A DNA stretch of 64,000 bases, taken from NCBI RefSeq assembly GCF_000264905.1, contig NW_006763134.1, positions 1,431,122 through 1,495,121 of the forward strand, in the 5' to 3' direction. The stretch is from Stereum hirsutum FP-91666 SS1. Lineage: Eukaryota; Basidiomycota; Agaricomycetes; Russulales; Stereaceae. Positions 1 to 11,527 of the stretch are shown here, one piece after another (position 1 is the first letter of the stretch; each line of letters opens with the position of its first letter). Position numbers and translations under genes: made by a program. A model generated the notes under the pieces. It saw only the letters and a list, made by a program, of their open reading frames with translations, made no database searches and was not told the origin of the DNA.

Positions 1-62
1 AAACACACTCTCACGGACGAAAATCAGTGTCTCTCCTGCCATCACATTTCTCACTCTGCGTC

Positions 63-1926
63 ATGAACAGCACCACCGTTACCACCACTGTACCGTCGCG
101 CTCTGCATCCGTCGCGTCCAATTCCACCATGCCTCCACCACCCAATCCTCCTCAGAACGTGTCGCTCTTTCTGGGTACAAGTCCGGCACAGCTTCCTGTC
201 GGTTTGCCGCCAACCTCGAATGTGGCGCCACAGGTCCCTCTGATGCAAAATCACCTTCTTGGGAACTTCGCCGCTTCGATGAATCCTGCCATGCTTTTTG
301 CAATGCAGCAGCAACTAGCAAACCCGTCTTTCTCTGTCTCCAATGATGCCGCGCACAGTAGTCCTAGTGATTTGGCTGCACTTGGGCCCAAGCCAGTTGG
401 TGACTGTCCGAATGATGAGGACCTCATCGTCAATGCACTCTTTGTTGGCCGTCAAAATGGCTTGAATCACGCTCAGGCTTTGACTGAACTGCATACAGTA
501 GGTTCCTTCCTCGCTTACGTCATGTTTATGGTGAATGTGGGCGAACTTAATATATCGATTCACCCATCAGACAAATGGCCATACAGCGTACCAGTGGATG
601 GAATATTACCTCGACCACCGGAGCGCTATCATTGCTAAAGTAGAGAAACTCAGCGAGTCCCCTCCGCCGAAGACGTCAGCACCACCACCTGTGAAAACCG
701 CCAAGAAACCCGTTTTCGCTGATCCATCACCCACGTCCTTACCTTTTGGCCCTACACTTGCTCGCCGTTCAGGACCATTAAAGCGCAAGAGGAAGGAATC
801 CGTATCATCCGATTCTTCCCGTTCATCCTCTCCAGCAGAATCAACATCGACCTACAACCCATCGATCTCCGGGTCAGACAGGTCTCGAACCAAAACAAAG
901 ATTCGTAACCGGGCCTCATCGTCATCTCTTGCTCCATCAACAGCTGGAGGTCCTCTCAGGAAGAAACACAAGGCGAAACGTACACCTGTCCGCGGCCGTA
1001 TTCCCAACGCTCCAACCGAGGAGCCTACACCCCCTGAAGTCGAACGCGCCGCCAAGAATCGATTTACGCAGGAAGACGTCGACTTCATGATCCGCTTCTT
1101 TGCGTATCATCTCAACGAAGATTCGACCTTGACCCGACCGCTCGTGTGCGAGAGATTAGCCGAAAAGGTGCCCACCATTTCTCTGACTTCGCTTTCGTTT
1201 TGATTTTCTTTCGAAACTGGGCTAATATTGTTCCAACCTCGTAACCTATTAGTCTCCAAACCACGGCAAGGCTTCCTGGATCAATTACTCTTCTGAGTTC
1301 CCCATCCTCGACAAGATGCTCAAACGGGCAGCTGGCCACAACATCCCCGATAGCGAATTTGACATTGAGCTCTACACCGGCGACGCAAATGATGAGCAAT
1401 CCGATGGTGAAGAGTCCAGCTACTTAAGCAGCGACTTCGAGCACCGGATCCCATGGCGAATGGGCAACGAAGGGCCCGGACTGGATTCGACGGATGAGGA
1501 GAAGGAGGAATCGGCGAACGCAGCGCCGGCTGGCAGAGGCAAGGGGAAAATGTTCACGTTGACCGAGTTTAGGCGGATGGCGAAGTTTATGGCAACATAT
1601 AGCTCGGCAGAGTGGAACTCGATGCATAGGACGGATCGGTGGGTGCCATTGCTTGGCAAGGTAAACTTTGGGACTCTGTGGATATTGTGTATAACATCCG
1701 CTTACGGAGGCTTTACTCGCTTTCTCTTCTGATTAGATGCCCGGGCGCACCGCCTCGTCTCTCATGAGCAAATACGGTAGTGAGGACAAACGTGAGTGTT
1801 CTTCTCAATCCTTTCGTCAATGTTTGCGCTGAGTAGCATGGCTATACAACAGGTCTTCTACAACTCGCCAAGAAGTATCGCCGACGACTACGTCAACGCG
1901 CGCGCGAAGCTGCTGGCCAGGCTTGA
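63..1926 (+). CDS. Myb/SANT-like module protein, paralog A
   Basis: Five exons (63-497, 571-1167, 1253-1660, 1737-1791, 1853-1926) splice to 522 aa with all phases consistent. I chose the ATG at 63 as the first in frame. Three short conserved modules can be seen, separated by Ser/Pro-rich disordered sequence. The N-terminal one starts NDEDLIVNAL and ends NGHTAYQWMEYYLDH. The middle one follows GRIPNAPTEEPTPP and reads FTQEDVDFMIRFFAYHL...LAEKSPNHGKASW. The C-terminal one runs from FTLTEFRRMAKFM to LLGKMPGRTASSLMSKY and is followed by a basic tail (KKYRRRLRQR). The 'SPNH..ASW' and 'PGRTASSLMSKY' endings resemble the last helix of Rap1/TERF2IP-type Myb domains, so DNA or chromatin binding is an inference. 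It is the first of three paralogs. Exact function is unknown. Confidence 0.7.
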
Positions 1927-2266
1927 ATTCGTCCATAAGCCTCGACGATGCACCAGTCTAATGAAGAATGGCGTTGAGAATTGGCAGAATCCCTTTTCTT
2001 TATCTCTACTACTAATTAATTTAACTGTAGTTAGTTGAGCTGGGGCGCATCACGGAGTTCGCGACAGATTCTTCAGTCCAGGTAGCTCTCTCATTCATTC
2101 GGTGAAATATGCATACCGTTGTTGTACTTTATTCAAACATATACTCCTTTCATGTGTTATTTATCTTCTTGTTGGGTATTGAGTGACCAGTTGTTCTTGC
2201 TCGCGAAGTTCGCACCGTGACAGACTCGAGCTCAACGCCTAGCGGCACTCCATGCACAAATATTCC

Positions 2267-2276
2267 CACTGTGAGT
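2267..2276. repeat. Target-site duplication, left copy
   Basis: The 10-mer CACTGTGAGT is repeated exactly at 2769-2778 and brackets the LINE fragment. This is what target-primed reverse transcription leaves behind. Confidence 0.7.
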
Positions 2277-2768
2277 TTTTTTAATTTAAATTCAAATGCA
2301 TTTATATAGCGCCGGCGCTGGCCAGGGGCGCTGTTTGGGTGTAACTAGTCAACTAACTACGCGTAGGTAAAGTTGGTAAACACTGTGGAACTCGACTGGA
2401 AGAGTGGGTAATGTGAGTGCAGAAGCAAATAAGTTCGATATACTGAAAATGTATGTGATCAAATGTGGCCCAATCAGTCCGGGGGCGGGGGATGTTCGGG
2501 TGTGTGTAAGTTAGCGGAATCAAACGTAAATGCGAGTGGATTGTTCGTAAGGAAATCTTTGAGTAATCGTATGGGGTTCCGTGAAGAAGCAATAAAAGTA
2601 TAGAAACCGGTTCGGCGTGGACGTTTGTACAGCGGACAGGACTCCAGGATGTGGTGGCGCGTCTCGAGGACATCGCAACGGGGGCAGGCACTCGGTTCGG
2701 CAGGGATGTATTTGCTCCGATATTCACCAATGGGTGCATGCGCGAGTATGGTTCTGGTGAGATAAGTA
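2277..2768 (-). mobile_element. 5'-truncated non-LTR retrotransposon (LINE) fragment
   Basis: On the minus strand, residues encoded from 2768 down to 2474 read as the C-terminus of a LINE reverse-transcriptase polyprotein. The zinc-knuckle signature CPRCDVLETRHHILESC (C-x2-C-x7-H-x4-C) is visible, in the arrangement found after the RT/RNase H part. Coding sequence ends at 2474 and is followed by a 3' tail with GCGCCGGCGCTATATAAATG and an A/T-rich end next to the left duplication. The reverse transcriptase and endonuclease are absent, so this is a dead 492-bp copy. It lies between paralogs A and B. Confidence 0.75.
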
Positions 2769-2778
2769 CACTGTGAGT
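2769..2778. repeat. Target-site duplication, right copy
   Basis: Exact second copy of CACTGTGAGT. Its position immediately next to the 5'-truncated end of the LINE fixes the insertion boundary. Confidence 0.7.
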
Positions 2779-2960
2779 GCTTATGTATGTACAGCACCGC
2801 CGGGAATCAGCGGAGAAGCCGAATCAGCCCTGGAAGTGTTTCCGTGGCGCTCGGTGAACTTGCAGGAGTTGTCGCTCTCTTCGCTCGACCACCACTATCA
2901 ATCTCTGGGAGCGATTCGTCTGTCTGCTCTTGGTGTGCGGTGGAATTCTAGGTCCTTGCA

Positions 2961-4683
2961 ATGAATTTTCCATGGCCTTCACTAGGAGGATTCGCGCAGA
3001 CGCCTACTTTGCCCAGTGCAACAGCGTACTCAGTAACGCCACATCATTTCTCGTTTAACCCGTCCATGGGTATTACTGCTCCACATACCTTCGACGCTCA
3101 GATACTAAGGGCTGTCGGTGAGCTTCCCAACGATGAGGAAGTCCTCGTCAGTGCCCTATGTGCTGGTCGACAGAAGGGTTTGAGCGTTTACGACAGTTTC
3201 AACGAGATACACACGGTAATGTCTTCAACTCGCCTGGTTTACTTACTAACCAGCTTATGTCTTTGTAAGAGAATAACCGCTGATTCGTTTGCTTCAGGTC
3301 AACGGTCACACTGCGTATCAATGGAGAGAGTATTACCTGCAGCACCTTCATAGCCTCAACCAACGCATAGAAATCATTGCTGCTCCTCGAAGTCTCTCCG
3401 ATGAACCATCTGGATTTTCGAACTCCCCATCTTCCTCTCCAACGGCTGCTGCTATCCCTTCGGAGTCAGAATCAGAATCAGAATCAGACACCGAATGGAC
3501 CCACCGACGTGTGGCAACATCTAAGAAACGACGCCACATCACGCCAGACTCCGACGAGTACCCGTTTCCCTTGCCGGTCCCCAGGGTCCCAAAGCGACCT
3601 ATTCCTCTTCCTCACAAGCCAAAGAAGAGCACCATTCTCTTTCCTGCTCCTCGTCCTCACGGTTTGCAACATTCGGGACGTCCCAAAATCTCCTTCTTTC
3701 CCACTCCGAAGCCCAAACTTCTTCAAGATACTATCCGCCACGCAGGACGTATCCCGAATGCCCCTACCGAGGCACCCACTCCGCCTACAGCAGTTTTGCT
3801 AGGCACGCAAAAACACAAATTCTCAGAGGACGACACGGAATATATGATCAAGTCATTTGCCTATCACTTGAACCAAGACGCGACGCTTCTTCGAGCTGAC
3901 ATATGTTCTCGTTTGGCGGAACAGGTATTTGTCTCCTTTTCTATATTTATGTTTAGGAAAGACCACTCATCTTTGACCTGAAAATCACGCCACACAGGCA
4001 CCACATCATAGTCTTGCGTCCTGGACGAATCGCTCCCTGGAGTTGTCCATCATCCACAACATGCTTAGGCGTGCTGCAGGTTTCCCTATACCTGACTCCG
4101 AATTTGACGTCCTTCTCGAGCTCCCCATGAACAACGAGAGATCCGACTCCGCTGGTCGCAAGCGCCGTCCTACGCAGAAGAGGCCCAGTCTCGAGACATT
4201 AAACCTGTCTCTGAAGTCGAAACCCGAATGGACCATGCGGAACGAAGGTCCCGATCTGGAGTCTTCGGAAGAAGAGCTGAATGAAGGTGACCATGGGTTA
4301 GTGTATACTATGGCAGAGCAGCGCATAATGGCAAAGCATATGTCGACGTACACCATTAGCGAATGGGGCGGCGGCCCGATGACTAGAAAGCTTTGGGAGC
4401 CGATAATGCACAAGGTACAATTATCCTATTGAACTCACGACCACCCGTCCTCTTGAGTGTCTGACTATTGCTCATTATCAATATTTTACAGTTGCCTGGG
4501 AGGACGCTGGAAGCTGTGCGATCTCGGTATAGATTGGAAGAGACAAGTGAGCCCCTCAATTTCTGCGCTTTTCTGAGAACTTTTCTCATCTCGCTTGCTT
4601 TTCCAGGATTTCTTTTGCTGGCAGATCGCTACCGCAAGAGGCGTCGGAGACGTGAGAAAGGCATGAACTCTCCGTCAAGGTGA
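2961..4683 (+). CDS. Myb/SANT-like module protein, paralog B
   Basis: Five exons (2961-3215, 3298-3924, 3998-4414, 4492-4546, 4607-4683) give 476 aa, in the same phases as paralog A. The start MNFPWPS resembles the start MNFPPNF of paralog C. Module 1 is NDEEVLVSAL...VNGHTAYQWREYYLQH. Module 2 follows GRIPNAPTEAPTPP and reads FSEDDTEYMIKSFAYHL...LAEQAPHHSLASW. The C-terminal module ends LPGRTLEAVRSRY with a very basic tail (RYRKRRRRREK). A Ser/Glu microsatellite (SESESESESD) sits at about 3463-3490. It probably has the same nuclear or chromatin role as A, which is inferred from the shared modules and basic tail only. It lies 1 kb downstream of A in the same orientation and is convergent with C. 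Confidence 0.72.
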
Positions 4684-5374
4684 TGCAATTGTCCCCTCAA
4701 AAACTGCGTGTCTGCATCCACTTGTACGCTGTCTACGCGCTCGTTCCATGGTCTCTTATCTCTGCCTATGAACAACTTGGATATCGAGCTACATTTCCGT
4801 GAATCCGTAAATACTCTCTGTTTGTGGTACGCCCATATGTCTTCCTCTTGCTTTCGTCTCGCAACTCTCCGCAGCTCTCCGTCGTACTTGTCGCTTGTGT
4901 TTTTGACTTTATGTGCGCTCTGTTCGTCATGTCGTTTCCGTTTGTGTACAAACTATCAAGTTATGTCTATCGTCAATCACGACCCAATCGTACCCTTGGT
5001 TCCCTTGTTGGGCCGTCCAAATGTTGCCCGCTATTATTTTATACGATCTACACGAAGGGGTCCGGATGTTTCTACTGAACGTAGTGTATATCGATAAAGA
5101 GAACCTGGACCTGGACAAGAACTGAGTTGAGCAGGACAACAATGGAGTATCTAAGACAGGATCTACGCGGCCGGGCCTGTCTGAGCACAAACCGTTCACG
5201 ACATCACGAAAGCTAAGCCTGCACCATAGAGAAGTAACATCAAATGCCTCACAATTACACGACATATATCATAGGATGAAAGAAAAGCTCGTTATTATTA
5301 TAAACAGCGCGTCGTCTCAAGAAACCTGCTCGCAAGAAAAACCACAAGACCGCCCCCAAGAAGACACCCCCAGA
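4684..5374. other. Intergenic spacer between convergent genes
   Basis: This holds the 3' ends of paralogs B (+) and C (-). I see T-rich and pyrimidine-rich sequence but no ORF with family resemblance and no repeat. Confidence 0.5.
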
Positions 5375-8300
5375 TCAGACGCCTAAACCGTTACTGGCAC
5401 TCAACCGCTGCCTAATTCTCGCCACCATCTCCGGATCATTCTGTACCACAGGCGAATTCGCGTTCGATCCCACCCTGGACTGACTCCCGGAAGCCTGACC
5501 AGGCCCTTTCGGCGCCACAGATCCATTGATGCTGGTCTCACGTTGAGGACCATCGACGTTCATAGCATTATCGGCGGACGCAGTACCACCCCCAGCCTCA
5601 AGTCCAACTCTGACCCCAGGCCCAGGCTGCGCGCTTGGTGTGACCTGAGGTGAGAGCCGTGCTTGGGACTCGGACTGGCTCTGTCCACCAGCTACCGGAG
5701 GTTCTTCGAAAGGCATGTCGTCGCTGTCGAGTGGAAGAGGCTGCACGTCGTCGTTGGCATTGTCGTCGAGGGCGGCGCCTTTGAGCCTCCGGGCTCGGTA
5801 CCTCGCAGCTTGGCGGAGAATATCTGCAACGAAAATGAGTATCAAGTTCCACGTGAAAGAGGAAACAAGCACGAACCGTCCTTATTGTGCCCGAAAATGG
5901 ACGCCCAAGACTTCTGGTTTCTCTCGGGATACTATGAGTCAGGAAATCGCCAGCGAACAAATGATCAGCATACATCCTTTAACCCGCGAAACATAGCCCT
6001 CAAGAGAGAAAATCACGCACCTTCTCAAGTAACGTCTCCCACCTGTCCTTGACACTGAAGGCAAGCCACTCCACTTCGTCATACAACGATATATATTCCG
6101 CGAGCGCTTTGATAGGGTCCACCTTGACCGCAGCGACATGGTCGGCAACACCGTCTGGGCCTTCTTCGTCGCTGCTAGCATCCCCCTCGTCGCCGTCCAC
6201 ATACATCGATTCATCATGTTCCTTATCCGCTCCCTCCTGCTCATCCCCATCACTTTCCCCCTCTCCGTCTTCTGACTCAACCTCGGCTGATGGTGCTTTG
6301 TTCTGCGCTTTCAAGTTCTCTGCCCATTCCTGGGTGTTCTTAATTTTCTGATTAGTAGGCCAGAGTTCGTAAGTCTTTTGCCGGTAATTGCCAGTGCTGT
6401 GCCATGGAGCCTAAACGACCGAAAAAAAAAGAAAGAATATCAATAACCATCGCTTTAACGCAGACCAAGCATTCAAGGGTACTGAGCACAGAAGAAGTCT
6501 GCCCCAAAGACCAGATACACAAGATGTGGAAGAGTTAGCAAAGTGACTCACCCTCTCCTCCATCCTTTTCGCCATCTTCATCCTATTGACCCTGTTCGCC
6601 CACCCCCCGTGCGTCTTCTTCTTCGCCCCCCCTGCTTCCAAAAACTCCTTATAAACCTCACAATTCCACTCCACAAAATCAATCACGTACTTCTCTTCCT
6701 CGTCCGTCCACACCGCATGCATCCCTTCCTTCGGCGGTGTCGGCTCGCGAAGTCCCGCTTTCGTCACATAGCCAGTGAACGTCACACCGTTCGAAGGCGT
6801 GGGTCGTTCGATGACCGTGCTCGAGCCAGACGAACCAGCCCTCACCCCCGTCCCAATCCCATTCCCGATCCCATTCCCGATCTTTTTCTTAACTGGACTG
6901 TTTCCCGGAGTCGAATAGGTCCCCGACCCATTCCTCACTACCCCCTTCCCTTTCCCCTTATTTTGCTGACCCTCAATAACCCTCTCATTATGGATCTGAC
7001 TCCTCACACTCTGCTGGCTCAACTCCTCCTCCAACGTCCTCGCCTTCTTCGGCTCAGGTCCACCACCATCACCACCACCACCAGCCTCCGACGGTCGCTT
7101 CTTCAATTTCGGACCAATGCTGCCATTAGACGGTCTCGAAGAAGATGAAGAAGAAGCTGCAGGAGGCTTCGAGCCCGTCGATTTTCGAATGGCGGTCCCG
7201 AGCCGAGAGGGACCTGCGCGGGCCGTGTTGGACGAGGGCGCGCTCATGAACGTCGGCTTTTTCGCGGTTTTGTTGGGTCCGATGGGGTTTGCTTGCGCTG
7301 CTCCTGAGGCTGAGGATGGAGTGGATGAGCGTGCTCCGACTCGTGCGGAGGGTGAAGGGTCGAAGGAGGCGACGAGGGCGTCGATGCGGGTTTGGTGCGT
7401 GCAATAATAGGCCTGCCAGTGATTCGTGGCGTGGTCGTTTACCTAGAGAGCGGATGAGTATGTTAGATTTGGAAGTCATTATTTCGGAGCCACGATCAGA
7501 AGACAAAAAAATGTCCGTCTGCACGAGCATGTCCTGTCTCATACCACAGGGGAAATGAAAAATATATAACGCACCCCATGTAACCCCCTCAAAGCCTTCC
7601 CATAATCAACTCCCTCCCCATTCCCACCCTTCCCCGCCCTCCAAAGCGCCTCCACAAGCACCCTCTCATCATCATCCTTCGACCCCACCGCACTCGTCGT
7701 CAACCGAAACACACTCTGCAAAAGCTGCGGCGAGACGTCGTACAGCAGGGCGATAGCCTGTTCGTTCGTGGGCGGCTGGTTTCGGAGACGGAACGAGAGG
7801 GCGGTTTGGACGGCGGCGGATGGGGGTTTGTTGGCGGTATTGGAGGTGGAGGCGGAAGACGGGTCGGGTGCGGGTGTGGGCGGGAAATTGGGGAATGTTG
7901 GCGTTGGCGTTTGAGGCGTTTGAGGCGTGGATCCCGATGGGCCGCCTGGGTACTGTTGTTGATGTTGGGCCTGTTGGGCCTGTTGTTGCTGTTGAGCCTG
8001 TTGAGCCTGTTGAGCCTGTTGTCCCATCATCTGCATTTGCATCATCAACATCGGCGCGAACTGCGGGTTCGACTGCATAGCCTGCTGCATCTGCGTAAAA
8101 AGCATGAACATCTGGTCCATCCCTCCCATCCCGTTCGGATTCATTCCGTTCATGCCCATACCCATCGGCATACCGGGCATGAGTTGAGCGTTCTGCGGCT
8201 GTTGTGGCTGTTGTGGCTGCTGCTGCTGTGGTTGTGGTTGGTTGTTTCCATTCTGTGCTGGTCCCGGTGGCGGCGGCATCCCTCCCATCCCTCCCATCCC

Positions 8301-8636
8301 GTTCATCCCGCCCATCCCGCCCATCATCTGCTGCATCTGCTGCATATTCATGTTTGGCATCCCCATATTCGGCGGCATCCCTCCTCCACCTCCTCCACCA
8401 CCGCCCATTCCCATTCCGTTACCCGGCATCCCGCCCATATTCCCAAACATCGCCGCGAACGGGTTCGGGCCCTGACCTTGGTTCGGATTCATGTTCATGT
8501 TCGGGTTCGGGAATTGAAACGGGTTCATCGGCATCGGCATGGGAGTGTTCGAAGTGGAGGACGAAGGGCTGCCGTTGGTTGGGTTTTGGGGCTGGGGTTG
8601 GGATTGGGATTGGGAGAAGTTAGGGGGGAAGTTCAT
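5375..8636 (-). CDS. Myb/SANT-like module protein, paralog C with Gly/Met/Gln-rich N-terminus
   Basis: Five exons on the minus strand (8636-7575, 7442-6552, 6410-6021, 5931-5877, 5823-5375) give 948 aa, about twice the size of A and B. The first ~260 residues are low complexity, rich in Gly-Met, Asn-Pro and Gln (runs such as QQAQQAQQAQQQQQ). Module 1 then appears: DDERVLVEAL...LHG joined to VNDHATNHWQAYYCTHQ. Next come TAKKP, also present in A, and a middle module (WTDEEEKYVIDFVEWN...MEERAPWHS). An acidic stretch, a C-terminal module (WLAFSVKDRWETLLEK, YPERNQKSWASIF) and a basic helix RYRARRLKG follow. Intron positions match A and B, and exon 4 is again 55 nt. It is probably a nuclear scaffold or transcription factor (inference). 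Confidence 0.7.
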
Positions 8637-9908
8637 GTTTGTTTTTTCCTAAAGACGCAGTGGTCTATGTGTGATACGTGAGAAAAGGTGTCTGTGGCTC
8701 GAACGGTTGTCTAATCTGAGAACTAAGACAACAGACGCGTGTAGTTATAAAAGACAAAACGGCCAATGCGGGCGCGGGCGTTTGTAACCCGGTTCACGAC
8801 AAGGGACAACTGAAACGGCCTCAACCTAGAAACAAAAACCCGAATAGATACAGGCATAATGAGCAAAACCGAACACCCGAACACATACTTGTTCCAAAAC
8901 CGAATTGAATGGGGGTTCGGAAGGCTACGCACCGTATGTGTTTAGGTGTAAAGTCTCGGGGAGACAATGCGTTTTTCCGAGAAGGAACTGGAGGACGAGA
9001 CGAAGAGTACTTCGAGTTTTTTGAGTCGCGAAGAACTTCAAACAGCTAGGAAACACGACAGGAGCGCGTAGGACTCGACGGCGATAGACTGGCCGGCCAA
9101 ACGTAATTTCGACGAGGTGCAAGTCAGACTGACACGACTGTATGAAGCCTCGAGATCAATATTTCTTTTTTTCAAGGTGCCAACACGGAGGGAGAAAGAA
9201 GAAAAGCGAAAGCGAAAGTGGACCGGTGGGGGGCGTGTTTTTGCGCGTTCCTTCTGCGCACGCGTTTTTGTGGTCGAGCGCGAGGAGGGGTGCAATTGCA
9301 AATTTGGAATAACTCGTCCGAATGCGGACGAAGTGGGTGGCGCAAGCCATTGGCAGGGTCGCAGCTCCTGTGGCGGCGACTTTCTGTAGCAATCTATCGG
9401 GGTACAAGCAACTGCAGAGGCGGTCTCATCGGATCATGAATTGACCTGAGTCTCTTTCTGCGCAAATTATCAAGGCCTCTAATCAGATTTGCAGACTTCC
9501 TACCTACAGAAAGTGCTATCATTCAGTAAGTCGACATCTTAGCAGATGTTTTGATTTATTGTCCTGTGCAGAACAGTCACGGTCTTGCTCTAGTTTTGAT
9601 GCGCTGTTAGAAGTTAAGCTGGAGATCTGAGGGCGGGAGAAGCGTCGTTGGTTTTGATGGGATGCTGTGAATCAAAGGTAGGTGTCGCCACAGGCGCTAG
9701 TCACGGAGTTAGTGGAAAGCAACGATCGTATTCGACGAAAGCAGTGATGGTACAAGTGTAGGTATACAACAGAGCAAGTAGTACAGACATATTCCAAAAA
9801 AGAAAACATATCGTTAGTACAACCATGAAACAAAGATAATCAAGCAAAACAGTAGGCGCCACACCATACGAGACCCTCCCTAATCGCTCAAGCGTTCACC
9901 GCTCAGAA
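8637..9908. other. Promoter region of paralog C and spacer
   Basis: 1.27 kb upstream of paralog C and downstream of the HAD gene. A purine-rich stretch (about 9170-9225) and scattered short ORFs are present. None resembles a known family, and I see no repeat with copies elsewhere in the window. Confidence 0.45.
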
Positions 9909-10805
9909 TCACAGACTTTCTCGCAGCTCCTCCTCAACAGCCTCCGCCATCTCCCCCAATGTCTCAAACTTCCACATCCACTTCACACCCTTCACATCCT
10001 TCCCCATACACGCCCCCTGCCTATCAATCCACACACTCGGGATGCCCAGCTCATTCGCGGGCACATGGTCCGCCATCAACGACTGCGCCACGACGAGCAC
10101 CTCGTCCTTCCTCACACCCAACTTCTCCTGTATCTGGTCCAATGCGTAGTTATACGCGAGTAAGGAAGGCTTGTAGGCGCCTGCGTCTTGGGCAGTGATG
10201 ATCAGCGAGAAGGGGTCGGAGGGGTCGGAACCTGGTGAGGCGATGGAGGGCGAGGAGGATGGGGGCATGGATAGTATTTTGTGCGTGTGTGCGAAGGAGA
10301 AACGATCGACGTTGGAGAGAACGATGAGTTTGAAGTGAGTCGAGAGAGAACGAAGCGCTTCGTTCGTATCCCCAAAAACAGGCCAATCCTTGATGCTCTC
10401 CGCAAACTCCCGATCCATCGCCTCCAACCTCCTCTTCCTCTCATCCCCATTCCCACTCGCACTCGCACTCGCACTCGTCCCCGCACCCCCAGCAATATCA
10501 TCCACATACCTCGCGCCCTCCCCGCTCACGCCCAACCGCTTCGCCAGCTCCGCGTGCGTATTCGCCAACACGTCCGTGTACAGCATATTCGGAAACTGTG
10601 CTTCGAGGTTATGTTCGACCGAGGAGACAGCAGTTAAAAGATCTTTGAGGGGCCAGGTGCGTGAGGGGTGCGAGGAGGGGATGGAGGAGAGGAGGGGGAG
10701 GAGGGCGCGGTGGATGCCTGTTTCGCGGTCGATGAGGGTGCCGTAGACGTCGAAGATGATGGCTTTGAATTGTGTGAGTTTGGGTTCGGGGAGCGGGGAG
10801 GACAT
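9909..10805 (-). CDS. HAD-superfamily hydrolase, type II haloacid dehalogenase-like
   Basis: Intronless, 298 aa. I chose ATG 10805 (MSSPLPEPKL), because the 34 in-frame codons upstream run through the TATA box. The HAD motifs are in order. Motif I is FDVYGTLIDR, with nucleophile Asp at residue 19 and the DxYGT pattern of type II 2-haloacid dehalogenases rather than DxDGT phosphatases. Motif II is LIVLSNVDRFS. The motif III lysine is in AGAYKPSLLAY. Motif IV is VAQSLMADHVPANELGIPS, typical of the dehalogenase subgroup. Predicted role: cytosolic hydrolysis of 2-haloacids or a related small metabolite; the substrate cannot be read from sequence. It is divergent from the MYND gene and shares a 720-bp intergenic region with it. 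Its 5' end and promoter are copied at 13.8 kb. Confidence 0.85.
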   Translation of the reverse strand: MSSPLPEPKLTQFKAIIFDVYGTLIDRETGIHRALLPLLSSIPSSHPSRTWPLKDLLTAVSSVEHNLEAQFPNMLYTDVLANTHAELAKRLGVSGEGARYVDDIAGGAGTSASASASGNGDERKRRLEAMDREFAESIKDWPVFGDTNEALRSLSTHFKLIVLSNVDRFSFAHTHKILSMPPSSSPSIASPGSDPSDPFSLIITAQDAGAYKPSLLAYNYALDQIQEKLGVRKDEVLVVAQSLMADHVPANELGIPSVWIDRQGACMGKDVKGVKWMWKFETLGEMAEAVEEELRESL

Positions 10806-10837
10806 CGTTGGTAATAATATGGTACAATGTGATGTGG

Positions 10838-10955
10838 TATATAGCAGGTGGCGAGCTGGCAGTGGAGGAAACGAGGAAGACGCACATGAACGCGTGACGT
10901 CATCCAAGTACAGTATCGTCGCGTCTCAAGTTCCGAAGAAATGGCGCGCGTTCCA
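10838..10955 (-). promoter_or_regulatory. HAD gene promoter: TATA box and CRE (TGACGTCA), copy 1 of a three-copy module
   Basis: On the minus strand the HAD start codon is preceded by TATATA (10838-10843) and a perfect CRE/ATF palindrome TGACGTCA (10895-10902). The flanking sequence 10863-10955 is repeated, imperfectly but clearly, at 13.9 kb and 21.5 kb. CRE sites bind bZIP factors of the ATF/CREB type in fungi; binding here is inferred. Confidence 0.6.
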
Positions 10956-11527
10956 GACACCGACACCTTGCTTCAAACAACAACTAGTACACTGGCACTC
11001 GAAATATGGATGACCTGCATCAGTATGATTGTTTTCTATATTTACGCGCATTAAAAACATTCCTTTAATACATTTCAACCCAGAAGAACGGACGTTTGAA
11101 CCATGCTTTGGAGTATCATCGACTTTGTCCTCGTCAGTCTGGTCTTCGTTGTGCTGTCATCATGACATTATTGGTCAACCTGTTCAGTACGCCCATTTCC
11201 AAATGGTTAGTTACACAAGCGCTCCATCTTTTGCTCAACCTCTGGTGCAGAACATTGATTGTGCAGGGCCACACAAGAAGAAATGATAGAAACGGGTGCG
11301 TTCCTTCTCTCGTGTCCCGTGCGCGTATACGTCATTTCTTCAAGTTCTATGCAGGTTTAGAGCAGCCAGATTTAGGCGGTTTTGGCGACCATCATCTGAC
11401 ATTTGAGCTACAAATAAGCAATTGTTGTGGCGTGGTGCCCGTGGGTACTACGAGGTCGGTGGACGCCAAGGCGCAGACCAAGTCTACTCATCTTCTGGTT
11501 CGACGTCCCCCAGAAACGCTATCAACT

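Noticed and set aside
7806..8681. 291-codon plus-strand open frame rich in His, Leu and Ser
   Set aside because: It is antisense to the Gly/Met/Gln repeats of paralog C. Low-complexity repeats leave the opposite strand open, and it has no domain.
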